A stretch of 64,000 nucleotides of DNA from Combretum micranthum (taxonomy: Eukaryota; Streptophyta; Magnoliopsida; Myrtales; Combretaceae). The stretch is taken from assembly GCA_024138025.1 (NCBI GenBank), contig JAMXBD010001260.1:1-64000 (forward strand), given 5' to 3'. Shown one piece after another: positions 24,335-34,719 of the stretch; the first letter of the stretch is position 1, and every line of letters begins with the position of its first letter. The notes beneath the pieces are model-generated. The model did no database searches. It had not been told where the DNA came from and saw only the letters and a list, made by a program, of their open reading frames with translations. The translations under genes and the position numbers were made by a program.

Positions 24335-25108
24335 ATGGAAGGACCACAAGTTATGATTAGTGATATAGCTCTACCGATAATACCAACAAGTTTACCAAGG
24401 AAGTTTCAAGTACCGTTCCCAATTAATGTCAAGGAAGAGACCCATATGGCTCTCATAGACAGTGTATGGTCCCTAACTAGCCAAGATAAGTTTAAATATG
24501 TAATTTGTTGTGCTCTGGCTAGATATTTTAATGAGATAGAAACACAGGGTATCAAAGAAACACAAGAAACCTATTACATGAAAAGGCCGCAGGATAATGA
24601 ATCATCATAAAGGATACAAGGGCATAAGGGACAAAGGAAATATCAAATGTATGGAGTTGCAATGGCACATTTGATAGGAGTTTTTTGCAACTAGCATAAC
24701 GTTCAAACCCAAATAACAGATTATCCGAATGCTTCATCGAGGGGATTCCATGATCTTGAAATCGCAGCAAATTGGGTCAAGCAAATACCAGGGAAACAGA
24801 AAATTTATGTGGATCCAACTCTTGACAATTTTAGGAGTATTAAAAGTACCACAAGGTATGTCAAGGACACACAAAGGTATACATATTTGAACTCTTTAGA
24901 AGAAGAACAGGAAAAGAAAATATCTTCTCTTAAAATCACAAAAGGCCCAAATAATAAGAGAAGTATTGAAAGCATTAAGGAACACAGTAAAAACTACAGA
25001 AAAACGTTCCCATTTCAAAGGAGGAAAATAAGAAAAACACCACAAGAAAAATATCAAAATATTAAACAACAAAATATAAGAACAGATTATAATAATAAAG
25101 CTGGATAG
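24335..25108 (+). pseudogene. pararetroviral transactivator/viroplasmin-like protein
   Basis: A single frame runs over the whole block and is interrupted by two stops (24,608-24,610 and 24,692-24,694). Between them and downstream is a viroplasmin (RNase-H1-N-like) module: an aromatic-Gly-Val-Ala start, a Gly-Val-Phe, then Val-Gln-x-x-Ile-x-x-Tyr-Pro and a Gly-Phe-x-x-Leu-x-x-Ala end at about 24,650-24,790. The tail (24,809-25,108) is very basic. In this family the protein sits 3' of the polymerase, as here, and supports reinitiation of translation on the polycistronic RNA. Confidence 0.65.
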
Positions 25109-25183
25109 TGATAATATTAAAGTAGTAACTAAACTAAAAATCATATAACGTAACTTCAACGAAAGTTTTTAAGATATAAAGAT

Positions 25184-25201
25184 AACATGGCTCTGATACC
25201 A
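25184..25201 (-). other. initiator-Met tRNA primer-binding site, copy 1
   Basis: The minus strand reads TGGTATCAGAGCCATGTT, complementary to the 3' end of initiator tRNA-Met, the usual primer of Caulimoviridae minus-strand synthesis. It lies at the downstream end of the leader copy that runs leftward from 26.0 kb. Confidence 0.8.
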
Positions 25202-26030
25202 AAATAAAGATCTTTATGCCACGGAAAAAGACTTCATGGTAGGGGTAAACAATTAAAGCGAAGATAGTTGATTAGTAGAGCAATGTTTTCTCTTAGAAAA
25301 TAAACCTCATGTCCACGCCATAACCCACAATGCCAAATCACAGCAAACCCTGCCTCAAACAGCCTTATCAAAGGGTTTTTTAGGCCGACTCTTTTGGTAT
25401 AATTTCTAAATGAACCAAAGCTTTACTATTCAATACGGTGCCTTAATTTGATTACTCATGCTATAAAACCTTATCGCATAGTCCAAAGGTGTAATAAGGA
25501 TTTATAGCATTGTTACCTTTATACTTTAAAGAGAAAATTAGCTGAACATGGTTAAAGGAAACTTACAAAATCTTTATTGAATACGGTGGAGGTATGTTAC
25601 AAGGATACACTTACAAGACTAAAACACTCAGAAATTTTTCTCAAAAAATACTTAGATACTCTCTAATATTTTCTCCCTTTTCTATTTTTTCTCCGTGTCT
25701 TAACCTGAATCTTGCTCGCTTTTTATAGAAAATTTTTTCAGAACTAAAACAGTAAAAAGTGCTATAGTGACCTATTTCTATAATAAACACAGTAACCTAC
25801 TGCTACAGTACCCTTAAAAAAGTTTCTACAATACCCTATGCTATAGTGAAGAACAGTAAAATCCTTGATTTTTCTTCTGCCTTTTCCGTGTTGTCTTCTG
25901 CCTTGTTCGTTCTGTGCTTTGTCCATTTGTTCGTATGTCTTCCGGGTTTTTCTCCTTTTGTTTTCCTGTTTGCCCATGAATTTCCTTTGTTCTGACCTTC
26001 AATTATTTCCTTTGTTCTGATCCCTTATGC
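25184..26030 (-). promoter_or_regulatory. pararetroviral promoter and leader, copy A
   Basis: About 0.85 kb. The minus strand carries TATAAAA at about 25,721-25,727 and, immediately upstream (25,741-25,855), a cluster of TACTGTAGCA/CTACAGTA words. A leader of about 500 nt leads to the primer-binding site. Highly similar copies are at 29.1, 30.6 and 33.9 kb. Confidence 0.75.
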
Positions 26031-26140
26031 AAAAGACTTCATGGCAAGGGTAAACAATAAAAGCGAAGATAGTTAATTAGTGGAATAATGTTTTCTCTTG
26101 GAAAATAAACCTCATGTCCACGCCATAACCTCTGGTAACC
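26031..26140 (-). repeat. short extra piece of the pararetroviral leader
   Basis: Repeats the region around CATGGCAAGGGTAAACAA and CCTCATGTCCACGCCATAACC directly beside copy A, then switches abruptly into transactivator/RNase H-region sequence on the minus strand. Confidence 0.7.
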
Positions 26141-26249
26141 TTGTTCCACTAGAACTGCTTGCTTGTGATCCTTGAGAAGACATTAGCCTCTTTTGTGGCC
26201 TAAATCCTTTGTTTCTTTGAAATTCCATGTTTTCCTGAAAAGAAAATTA

Positions 26250-26378
26250 TTTATATTAGTAAGCGAGATAACTCGTCTGCTGCAGTATTATGTTTTCCCT
26301 TAATATGTTCAAATTCTACCTTATAGCCTTTATTTATTATTACATCTTTAAACTTTAACCATCTTGTCCTACTCATGG
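26250..26378 (-). pseudogene. second pararetroviral RNase H end (minus strand)
   Basis: Minus-strand translation repeats the last ~40 residues of the RNase H domain found at 24.1-24.2 kb in plus sense, nearly identical. It is cut off at 26,378, where the sequence jumps to a coiled-coil ORF piece also seen at 33.3 kb. Confidence 0.75.
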
Positions 26379-26513
26379 AGTTGGGTCCTCAAAGTGTAAC
26401 TCCAAAAAACTTTCAAGTTGTTCTATGTATCCTTTTGTTCTCCTTATAATATCCCTTAGCCTTTTAATTTCCTTTCCTTGGTCCTTGATGTATTCCTTGA
26501 TAAACAACATTCA

Positions 26514-27281
26514 CTACAACCATTCATAATCAAATATATAATTTAATATTTCTTCAACATAATATGTTTCTTCTATAATATAAAGATAAGCATAAGAGTC
26601 ATAAAGTATAAGTCCTATTATAAATCTAATTTTTGAACTACCAAAATTCCATAATTGTATCATTCTATTATGCATAGGTACAATCCATTCTTCTCCTGTG
26701 AAAAAGCTTACTTTATATTTCTTTATACACCTACATTCCTTTGTTTTATTTCCATGAATATCTGAACTAATTCTACATATATCCATTTGTTCTACTTCAT
26801 CTACAGGTGTTATGTTTTCATCTATCATGTTTCCAGTACTACCTATATCTATTAATGCATCTAGTTCTATTGTTTGTGTCTTAAAGAATAGCCTAGTCCT
26901 AATATATATACCTACAAATTTTGTAATATGCTTTTCTTCTGGATTCGACATTTTTAACTCCTTAAGGCTTTCCTCTTTTATCCTTTCTAAAGACGTGTTG
27001 GCTGCTCCCATGTAGCTTCTTATTGTATCTTCATGGCCATCTCCTTCTTCTCTTATTATTATCCCTTTATTCATATTGTCCTTTGCCTTTCCTTTCTCTA
27101 AAATTGTTAATCTTTCTTTTATTCCTTGTATCTCTTTTTCTATCCTATCTATTTTATTGTCAATCTTCATTATCCTTTCTCCTACTACATCTTGCTGAGA
27201 ACTTTTATTGACTACAAACCTTTCATTAAATTGAAACCTTTCATTTCTTTGTTCTAGGCATATTTTACAAGATTCCATCAT
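26514..27281 (-). pseudogene. pararetroviral coat-protease region with aspartic protease motif
   Basis: A 255-codon open frame on the minus strand. The N-terminal third has Cys-x2-Cys and a coiled coil rich in Ile/Glu/Lys (about residues 35-65). Near residues 140-150 is the retropepsin motif, ALID then an Ile where the usual residue is Thr, followed by GSTGNMI: catalytic Asp present, DTG changed to DIG. The protein normally frees the virion protein and polymerase from the polyprotein. It is open across its length, but the rest of the polymerase is missing downstream. Confidence 0.6.
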
Positions 27282-27362
27282 ACAGCTTCTGCACTGATAT
27301 CTGAGTTTTGTTATCGGATATCCAGAACAAAATTTGCATGGATGGTCTTCTGATCCACTTCC

Positions 27363-27812
27363 TTAAGTCCAATTATGCCTACAACCTTCTATGTTTTCTC
27401 TTGTATTCATCATTATATTCCCTATGTCTTGTAACATCCTATTTAGCAATTCAACATTTTCATCTTGATATTTTATCCCTATTTTTTCTTTGTAAGGATT
27501 CTGATAATTTTGATTTAATAACATACCTATAATATCATTTTCATCCTCACTATCAGATTCATCCATCATCATTCCCTATGGATCTATTATTGAAACTATA
27601 TTATAGATTGTTTCTGTATCATTCATGTCTTCATCTATTGCCAAAATGTCTTCATTCATGCACTCCACTAGAATGCTAGTCATAGTGTTACTATTATACC
27701 TTTTAGGACATGCCTTTCCCATATGTCCTTCTTCATTACAAGTGTAACACTTTAATTTATTCTTGTAAATCCTGTTCTTATTGTATTTCCTTACGTGCCT
27801 CTCTTGTTTCAA
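27363..27812 (-). pseudogene. pararetroviral coat-protein C-terminus with CCHC zinc knuckle
   Basis: Two consecutive minus-strand frames, 27,576-27,812 and 27,363-27,572, separated only by a stop in the same frame. The first has a basic run then CYTCNEEGHMGKAC, a C-x2-C-x4-H-x4-C knuckle that binds RNA in coat proteins of this family. The second is acidic (many Asp/Glu), as usual after the knuckle. It lies directly upstream of the protease piece, in native order. Confidence 0.65.
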
Positions 27813-28234
27813 CCATGGCTTTTTGCCCTGCTTTTCTTTGCAAAATATTTCTTTTTAGGCCTGTACTTTGGTTTTGGCCTCCTTTTGTTTCTTTCCTTTG
27901 CTCCATATACCTGTGGTGTATAAATAGTTTGACAGAAATTATAATTTCCTTCTTTCAATTGCTAATTTATTTGTAAAACTGTACGTTTTTCTATTAACTT
28001 ATCTACTGGTTCCATTCTTCTCCTTCTAAATCAGAAGAATCTATTTCCATGGGTTCTATCATCTTTATTCCTTTTGTTGCCATAGCATCTATGATTCCTT
28101 TTATGTCGAGCTTATAAGATATTTACTATTATTTGTTGTTTTACAAATAAAGCCAATATCTATAAGCAAGTTTTCACCTATGTGATCTTCATATCCTTTA
28201 CTTTGAAGCCCTATCTCAATGTTGTTGAGATTTT

Positions 28235-28660
28235 TTATTGAAACCATGAAATTAGGTGCACAGAGAACAGTCTCTTTCTACTATTTACATCTATCTCTAT
28301 GGTTGCAAATATGGCCTTTCTTATGTCGCCTTTCCATGACTTATCTATTAACATAACTAAGACCTTTCCTCTTACCTTTTCTCTTGTTAGTCCTCTAACT
28401 CCTATAACAATTAGCCCAAGATGGACTAAAGTTTTGCCTGACTTTTTCAGCTGCCTTAAAGATTCTTTTGCGACTAATCTTATGTTTAAAGACCCTATTG
28501 TGACTAAGATCCTTTCTTCTCTATTTGACCTAAACAACCCTGTTTTCCAACTTAGGATTCCTGCTTGGTACAATCTCCTAGGGTTTAATAGAGTAATGGC
28601 ATAGTTCAAATAGATTTCAACATCCTTATCTATGTCTACTGCTTCTTCCAAATGTACCAT
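28235..28660 (-). pseudogene. pararetroviral movement-protein core (30K superfamily)
   Basis: 141-codon minus-strand frame. Its middle carries a Lys-rich helix, then a His-x-Gly-Leu-Ile-x-Ile-x-Val and Leu-Thr-Arg block with a following Val-Leu-Val-Met-Leu-(Ile)-Asp, the beta-strand core and conserved Asp of caulimovirid movement proteins, which carry virus between cells through plasmodesmata. N-terminal parts up to about 29,110 are frame-broken. It sits 5' of the coat-protein piece, as in the family gene order. Confidence 0.5.
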
Positions 28661-29121
28661 ATGATCTCATTGTCTTCTTCTTCCGATGTTTAATCTATCC
28701 AAAATTCCTACTCTAGAGGTGGTTTCTATAGAACTTGTACTAAGTCTAGGAGATTGTCAAACATGAGATTCTCCTTTGAATGGTCTAAGTCTATCTAAAA
28801 ACCTTGTATTGTCTTCTTGTTATACCTTTTGCCTTGCCTATTATTCCTTTCCTCACTTTCTTCTTCTACTACCTTAGTTTCCTGTAGTTTTTGTGATTCT
28901 CGAAACATGTTTACTTTGAAAGAGACTTCCACTCTCCTTTCATAAAATAAGCCTTTGGTTTGTTTCCTTCTTTCTATTCAATTGGTAACATTTCTAGCCT
29001 TCCTATTATTTCTTCTAATTCCTTTTGATGAATATAACTATCTTCTCCTATGCCTTTTCTTTCCAAGACTTCGTCTAAGCTATGACTTTACTTATTGACC
29101 TTTTGGTGAAGCATAACTAGT

Positions 29122-29990
29122 AATGCTCTAATACTAAAATAAGGATCTTTGTGCCATGAGAAAGACTTCATGGCATTGGTAAATAATTAAAGTGAAAATA
29201 GTTGATTAGTGGAGCAATGTTTTCTCTTAGAAAATAAACCTCATGTCCACGCCATAACCCACAAGGCCAAATCATGGCAAACCCTACCTCAAATAGCCTT
29301 ATCAAGGGTTTTTTAGGCCGAACCTTTTGGTATAATTTCTAAATGAACCAAAGCTTTACTACTCAAGTACGATGCCTTAATTTGTTTACCCATGCTATAA
29401 AACCTTGTCGCATGGTCCAAAGGTCGAATAAGGTTTTAGGGCATGGCTACCTTTATACTTTAAAGAGAAAATTAGCTAGACATGGTTAAAGAAAACTTAC
29501 AAAAGCTTTATTAAATACGGTGGAGGTATGTTACAAGGATACACTTACAGGACTAAAACACTTATAAATTTTTCTCACAAAATACTTAGTTACTCTCAAA
29601 TATTTTCTCACTTTTCTATTTTTTTCTTCGTGTCTTAACTTGAATCATGCTCGCCTTTTATAAAAATTTTTTTCAGAACTAAAACAGTAAAAAGTGCTAC
29701 AGTGACCTACTGCTGCAGTAAAACAGTACCTTACTGCAATAATAAAAAAATTCTATAGTACCCTAAAAAGTTGCTACAATACATAACAGTAAATCCTTGA
29801 TTTTTCTTCCGCCTTTTCCGTGTTGTCTTCTGCCTTGTTCGTTCTATGCTTTGTCCATTTGTTCGTTTGTATTCCGGGTTTTTCTCCTTTTTATTTTCCT
29901 GTTTGCCTATGAATTTCCTTTGTTATGATCTTTCAATTATTTCCTTTGTTCTGATCCCTCATTCTTCTTCATTTATCATCATTGTAAACC
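29122..29990 (-). promoter_or_regulatory. pararetroviral promoter and leader, copy B
   Basis: Close relative of copy A. TATA word at about 29,655-29,662 on the minus strand, preceded by the CTACAGTA-type cluster at 29,690-29,790. The primer-binding site at its end (29,122-29,136) is decayed. It is followed on the minus strand by movement-protein sequence, the native order. Confidence 0.75.
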
Positions 29991-29994
29991 CAAA

Positions 29995-30590
29995 AATGCT
30001 TGTAATTGCTTTTTGTTCATTTGTTCAAGAAATTCTATCACCTTTTTGACTATATATTATCGTAAGTTGATTTTTCCTTCTACTCCTAAAAATTCAATGT
30101 TCCTTTCGAAAAAATATGCCTTTTTTGTACTTATTACTATTATCTGTCTTTGAAATTCTGAAAGCACCATCTTTAAATGCCCTACGTGTTCATGTTCGCT
30201 TTTAATTGTGAACATGTAGTCGGTTTTATTATATTTTCATTTAATCTTCGTTTTAATTCTATTTTTTGCCCGTTAACTCTTTCCAAATCCTTTTTTATAT
30301 TTTTTTACAAGATTCTTATACCTTTTTATCGTGTCCTTATACCTTTTAATATACTCTATATATCTATGTGTCATAATCTTCAAACATCAAATGTTTTCTG
30401 GAATTTATCAATAAATCTATTATATCACATATTACGTTTACTATATTAGAAATTACAGCTATTATACAAAGATACCAAATAAACATAAAATCTAGAACCA
30501 TATTATCATGTGAACCTTATTATATTATCTTCACAAATCTTTATCCTGTGTCTTAGAAGACATAAACAAGCTCTAGGATTAAAAAAAAAA
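29995..30590. repeat. spacer between head-to-head leader copies; pararetroviral ORF remnant
   Basis: The part 30,208-30,540 is a direct repeat of about 32,895-33,235 (shared ATATCTATGTGTCATAATCTTC and AAATGTTTTCTGGAATTTAT). On the minus strand both read as Lys/Glu/Ile-rich coiled-coil remnants. Confidence 0.65.
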
Positions 30591-31385
30591 AAAAGATGAT
30601 AAATGAAGAAGAATGAGGGATCAAAACAAAGGAAATAATTGAAGGATCAAAACAAAAGAAATTCATAGGCAAACAGGAAAATAAAAAGGAGAAAAACCCA
30701 GAAGACAAATAAACAAATGGACAAAGCACGGAACGAACAAGGTAGAAGACAATAGGGAAAAGGCGGAAGAAAAATCAAGGATTTACTGTTCTGCATGTAG
30801 CATAGGGTACTGTTTTATTGTAGCAGTAGGCCACTGTAGCACTTTTTACTGTTTTAGTTGTGAAAAAATTTCTATAAAAGGCGAGCACGATCAGGTTAAA
30901 ACACGAAGAAAAAAAAAATAGAGAAAATATTAGAGAGTATCTGAGTATTTTGTGAGAAAATTTTTTAGTATTTTAGTCTTAAGTGTATCCTTCTAACATA
31001 CCTTCACCGTATTTAATAAAACTTTTGTAAGTTTCTTTTAACCATGTCGGCTAATTTTCTTTATTAATAAATGTAACCATGTTCTAAAACCTTATTAAAC
31101 TTTTGGACCATGCAACAAGGTTTCATAGTATGGGTAAACAAATTAAGGTACCGTACTTGAGTAATAAAGTTCTGTTTATTTAGAAATTATACCAAAAAGT
31201 CGGCTTAAAAAACCTTTGATAAGATGTTTAAGGCAGGGTTTGCCGTGATTTGGCATTGTCGGTTATGTGGATATGAGGTTTATTTTCTAAGAGAAAACAT
31301 TGCTCCACTAATCAACTATCTTCGCTTTAATTGTTTACCCCGCCATGAAGTCTTTTCTCGTGGCACAAAGATCCTTATTTTGGTT
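30590..31385 (+). promoter_or_regulatory. pararetroviral promoter and leader, copy C (inverted)
   Basis: The only near-complete leader copy in plus sense. TATAAAA at about 30,873-30,879 with the TACTGT/CTGTAGCA cluster just upstream (30,780-30,865). Copies B and C form an inverted pair of about 0.8 kb with a 600-bp spacer, so their promoters fire away from each other. The primer-binding site after 31,378 is not conserved. Confidence 0.75.
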
Positions 31386-32144
31386 ACTAGCCTTCCTATT
31401 ATTCTTCTAATTCCTTTTGATCATTATAACTATCTTCTCCTATGCCCTTTCTTTTCAAGACTTCGTTAAGCTACGACTTAACTTATTAACCTTTTGGTGA
31501 AGCTTAACTAGCAATGCTATAATTGTGTTGTTTTGCCTAATTGTGGCCCTTATGACATCATTTACTGGTTCTATATTACCACAAAACCCCTTGGTTGGTT
31601 GTCAAAACTCTTTTGTGTCTTCTAAGGCAAATATATAGTCTTCATCTGCATCTAAGTTACCATGGCTAGTCATCCTAAGAATGTCTTCTTTATCTCCTGT
31701 ATCATTCTTTCTGTTCCTTTTCCTAATTCAGCTAACCTTGTTGCTTCTTTTCATAATTCATTTATTACTAGATCCTGATTTCTTTTTACTTCTTCCTTTT
31801 GTGCTTGTCTTATAGTTTTTATATGTTTTAACTCCTTTAACTTTCTTTCTATATCGTCCTGTGTTTGCTTTATATAATCAACCTTATCTATTATCTCCTT
31901 TACCTATTTATCCTTTACTTTCATCCAATTTCCTAAAAAGTTGTGAGCTTTGTAAAGGTTATCTAAATCCTTATGAATAGTTGTACTAAAAGATATTATT
32001 AAGTCTACTATGCTATTCAACTATTCGTGATTTGAATGCAACAAATGCGGTGAATACTTAAAATAACAAAGATGAGAAAAACTACTATTTCCTACTTGTA
32101 TCCTATTATGCTCCTTGATTTTGAGATTTAGCCAATCAAAATTC

Positions 32145-32669
32145 CTACTCATGAAGTTTTGTACTAGGTAATATGCAAGGGTCTACTAACCTAATTTGAC
32201 TTAATTGTTTTCCTAATCCATTTATGCCTTCCTTGTCCTTTAAATCTGTAAGGCACCTTTTAAAACCTTCTTTTAAATATATATACAATCTATCCTTTGC
32301 TAAAAACTGGTGGATGTGTATGAACTCTTCTCCTACTTCCTTAATTTTTTCATCTAAGCCTATAAGATTGACCTCTATTTCTAAGCCTAACTGTCTAATA
32401 TAACTCTCTACTTTTTCTACACTTAAAATTTCTAATTTATCTACAAATTGCAAGAAATCATAAAACATTCTATCATAATTACTACTTCCTATAATCCTAT
32501 CAAAAGTCGCACTTCCTGTCATGCTTATGACTAATCCTTCATAATAATTTATCCTTTGAGCTATCCTTTCTATGTCTTTTTCAATTTGGTCTATGATCCA
32601 AAGAGTCGTTTTATGATGCTTTAAAAGTTCCTTTTCTTCAGATTCCGTCTGATATTTTCCATTTTCCAA
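32145..32669 (-). pseudogene. pararetroviral coiled-coil ORF (virion-associated or coat N-terminus)
   Basis: A 174-codon minus-strand open frame, strongly helical and rich in Glu, Lys, Ile and Leu, with no catalytic motif. By position in the cluster it may be the coiled-coil region between movement protein and coat protein, or a virion-associated-type protein. I cannot assign it firmly by sequence alone. Sequence before and after it is frame-broken. Confidence 0.4.
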
Positions 32670-33191
32670 AGCCTTTTCAATTCCTTTAATATCCTTTTTT
32701 TAGAATTCTAATCTCCCTTGTTCTGCCTTTATGTGATCCTTTAGCCCTTTTATCCTTTGGTTTTTATCCTTTATGTATTCAACAAAATTATGCATCACAC
32801 CATCATGCTACTTATCAATCCTTCATAATATCTTATCAATTCATTATATCTTATTATTTCTTTTTATCTTGTGTAAATTACATCTAGAATAAATCTAAAT
32901 TGTGAACATGTAGTCAGTTTTATTATATTTTCATTCAATCTTCGTTCTAATTCTATCTTTTTCCTGTTAACTCTTTCTAAAACCTTTTCTATATTTTTTT
33001 ACAACTTATATCTTTTTATCGCGTCCTTATACCTTTTAATATACTCTATATATCTATGTGTCATAATCTTCGAACATCAAATGTTTTCTGGAATTTATTA
33101 ATAAATTTATTATATCACATATTACATCTAATATATCAGAATTACAGCTATTATAAAAAGATACCAAATAAACGTAAAATCCAAAACCATA

Positions 33192-33461
33192 TCATCCTGC
33201 CATCATTATTATATTATCTTCACAAATCTTTATCATGTGTTTTGTTTCTCCAATAAAATTATAATTACTATGTAAATTACTGTATATCCTTATTCTTTGT
33301 TGGGTTCTTATAAAGTTCCTATTCCTTAGAGTTGGGTCGTCAAAGTGTAACTCCAAAAGACTTTCAAGTTGTTCTATGTATCTTTTTGTTCTCCTTATAA
33401 TATCCCTTAGCCTTTTAATTTCCTTTCCTTGGTCCTTGATGTATTCCTTGATAAACAACAT
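33192..33461 (-). pseudogene. pararetroviral coiled-coil ORF fragment
   Basis: 89 codons on the minus strand: a charged coiled coil (Lys-Arg-Leu-Arg, Ile-Glu-Gln-Leu-Glu) in the first half, then Arg/Asn-rich. About 140 bp of its 5' half is repeated at 26,380-26,520, where it is joined to RNase H sequence, so it marks a rearrangement point. Confidence 0.4.
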
Positions 33462-33858
33462 TCACTACAACCATCCATAATCAAACATATTATTAATTAT
33501 TTCTTCAATAGAATATGTTTCTTCTATAATATAAACATAAGCATAAGAGTCATAAAATATAAGCTGGATAATCATTAAAATTAAACAATATGTAAAACAG
33601 TATTTAAACAACAAAATATAAATAGATAAAGCTAAGTAAAAATAGTAAAGAAAATAAAAAACTTATATTGAACAATAAAATTAAACAAGACAGAGACTTA
33701 AATCTAAACAAAATATTAAACAACAAAATATAAGAATATATTATAATAATAAAGCTGGATAGCGATAATATAAAAGTAGTAACTAAACTAAAAATCATAT
33801 AAAATAAGACTGGATAACTTAAACGAAAATGTTAAACAAAGTTTTTAAGATATAAAGA

Positions 33859-34701
33859 TAACATGGCTCTGATACCAAAATAAGGATCTTTGTGCCATGG
33901 GAAAAGACTTCATGGCAGGGGTAAACAATTAAAGCGAAGATAGTTGATTAGTGGAGCACTGTTTTCTCTTAGAAAATAAACCTCATGTCCACGCCATAAC
34001 CCACAAGGTCAAATCACGGCAAACTCTACCTCAAACAGCCTTATCAAAGGGTATTTTAGGCCGACCCTTTTGGTATAATTTTTAAATGAACTAGAGTTTT
34101 ACTACTCAAGTACGGTGCCTTAATTTGTTTACTCATGCTATAAAACTTTATCGCATGGTCCAAAGGTCTAATAAGGTTTTAGAGCATGGTTACCTTTATA
34201 CCTTAAAGAGAAAATTAGCTAGACATGATTAAAGGAAACTTACAAAAGCTTTATTGAATACAGTAGAGGTATGTTATAAGGATACACTTATAAGACTAAA
34301 ACACTCAGAAATTTTTCTCACAAAATACTCAGATGCTCTATAATATTTTCTCCTTTATTATTTTTTCTCTATGTCTTAACCTGAATCTTGTTCGCCCTTT
34401 ATAGAAAATTTTTTCAGAACTAAAACAGTAAAAAGTGTTACAGTGACCTACAGCTACAGTAAAATAGTAACCTACTGCTATAGTTTAAAAAAAAAAAATG
34501 CTACAGTACCCTAAAAAGTTGCTACAGTACCTATGCTATAGTGCAGAATAGTAAAATCCTTGATTTTTCTTTTGCCTTTTCCGTGTTGTCTTCTGCTTTG
34601 TTCGTTCCGTGCTTTGTCCATTTGTTCGTTTGTTTTCCGGGTTTTTCTCCTTTTTATTTTCCTATTTGCCTGTGAATTTCCTTTGTTCTGATCCCTCATG
34701 C
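33859..34701 (-). promoter_or_regulatory. pararetroviral promoter and leader, copy D, with primer-binding site
   Basis: Minus-strand TATA word near 34,397-34,404, CTACAGTA-type cluster at 34,430-34,555, and an intact primer-binding sequence (inverse of ACATGGCTCTGATACCA) at 33,861-33,877. Downstream on the minus strand it runs straight into coiled-coil remnants rather than movement protein, showing rearrangement or deletion. Confidence 0.78.
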
Positions 34702-34719
34702 AAAAGATGAGTTGATTTT

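Larger units (their letters stand above)
22855..34701. mobile_element. scrambled cluster of endogenous pararetrovirus (Caulimoviridae) fragments
   Basis: Integrated, rearranged pieces of a plant pararetrovirus in both orientations. Support comes from (1) initiator-Met tRNA primer-binding sequences next to a repeated promoter/leader region; (2) protein remnants typical of the family: movement protein, CCHC coat-protein knuckle, aspartic protease, RT N-terminus, RNase H and a viroplasmin/transactivator domain; (3) no LTR arrangement. Every coding piece has stops or truncations, and piece orientation changes at about 23.25, 23.85, 25.15, 30.3 and 31.4 kb. No complete genome is present. Confidence 0.85.
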
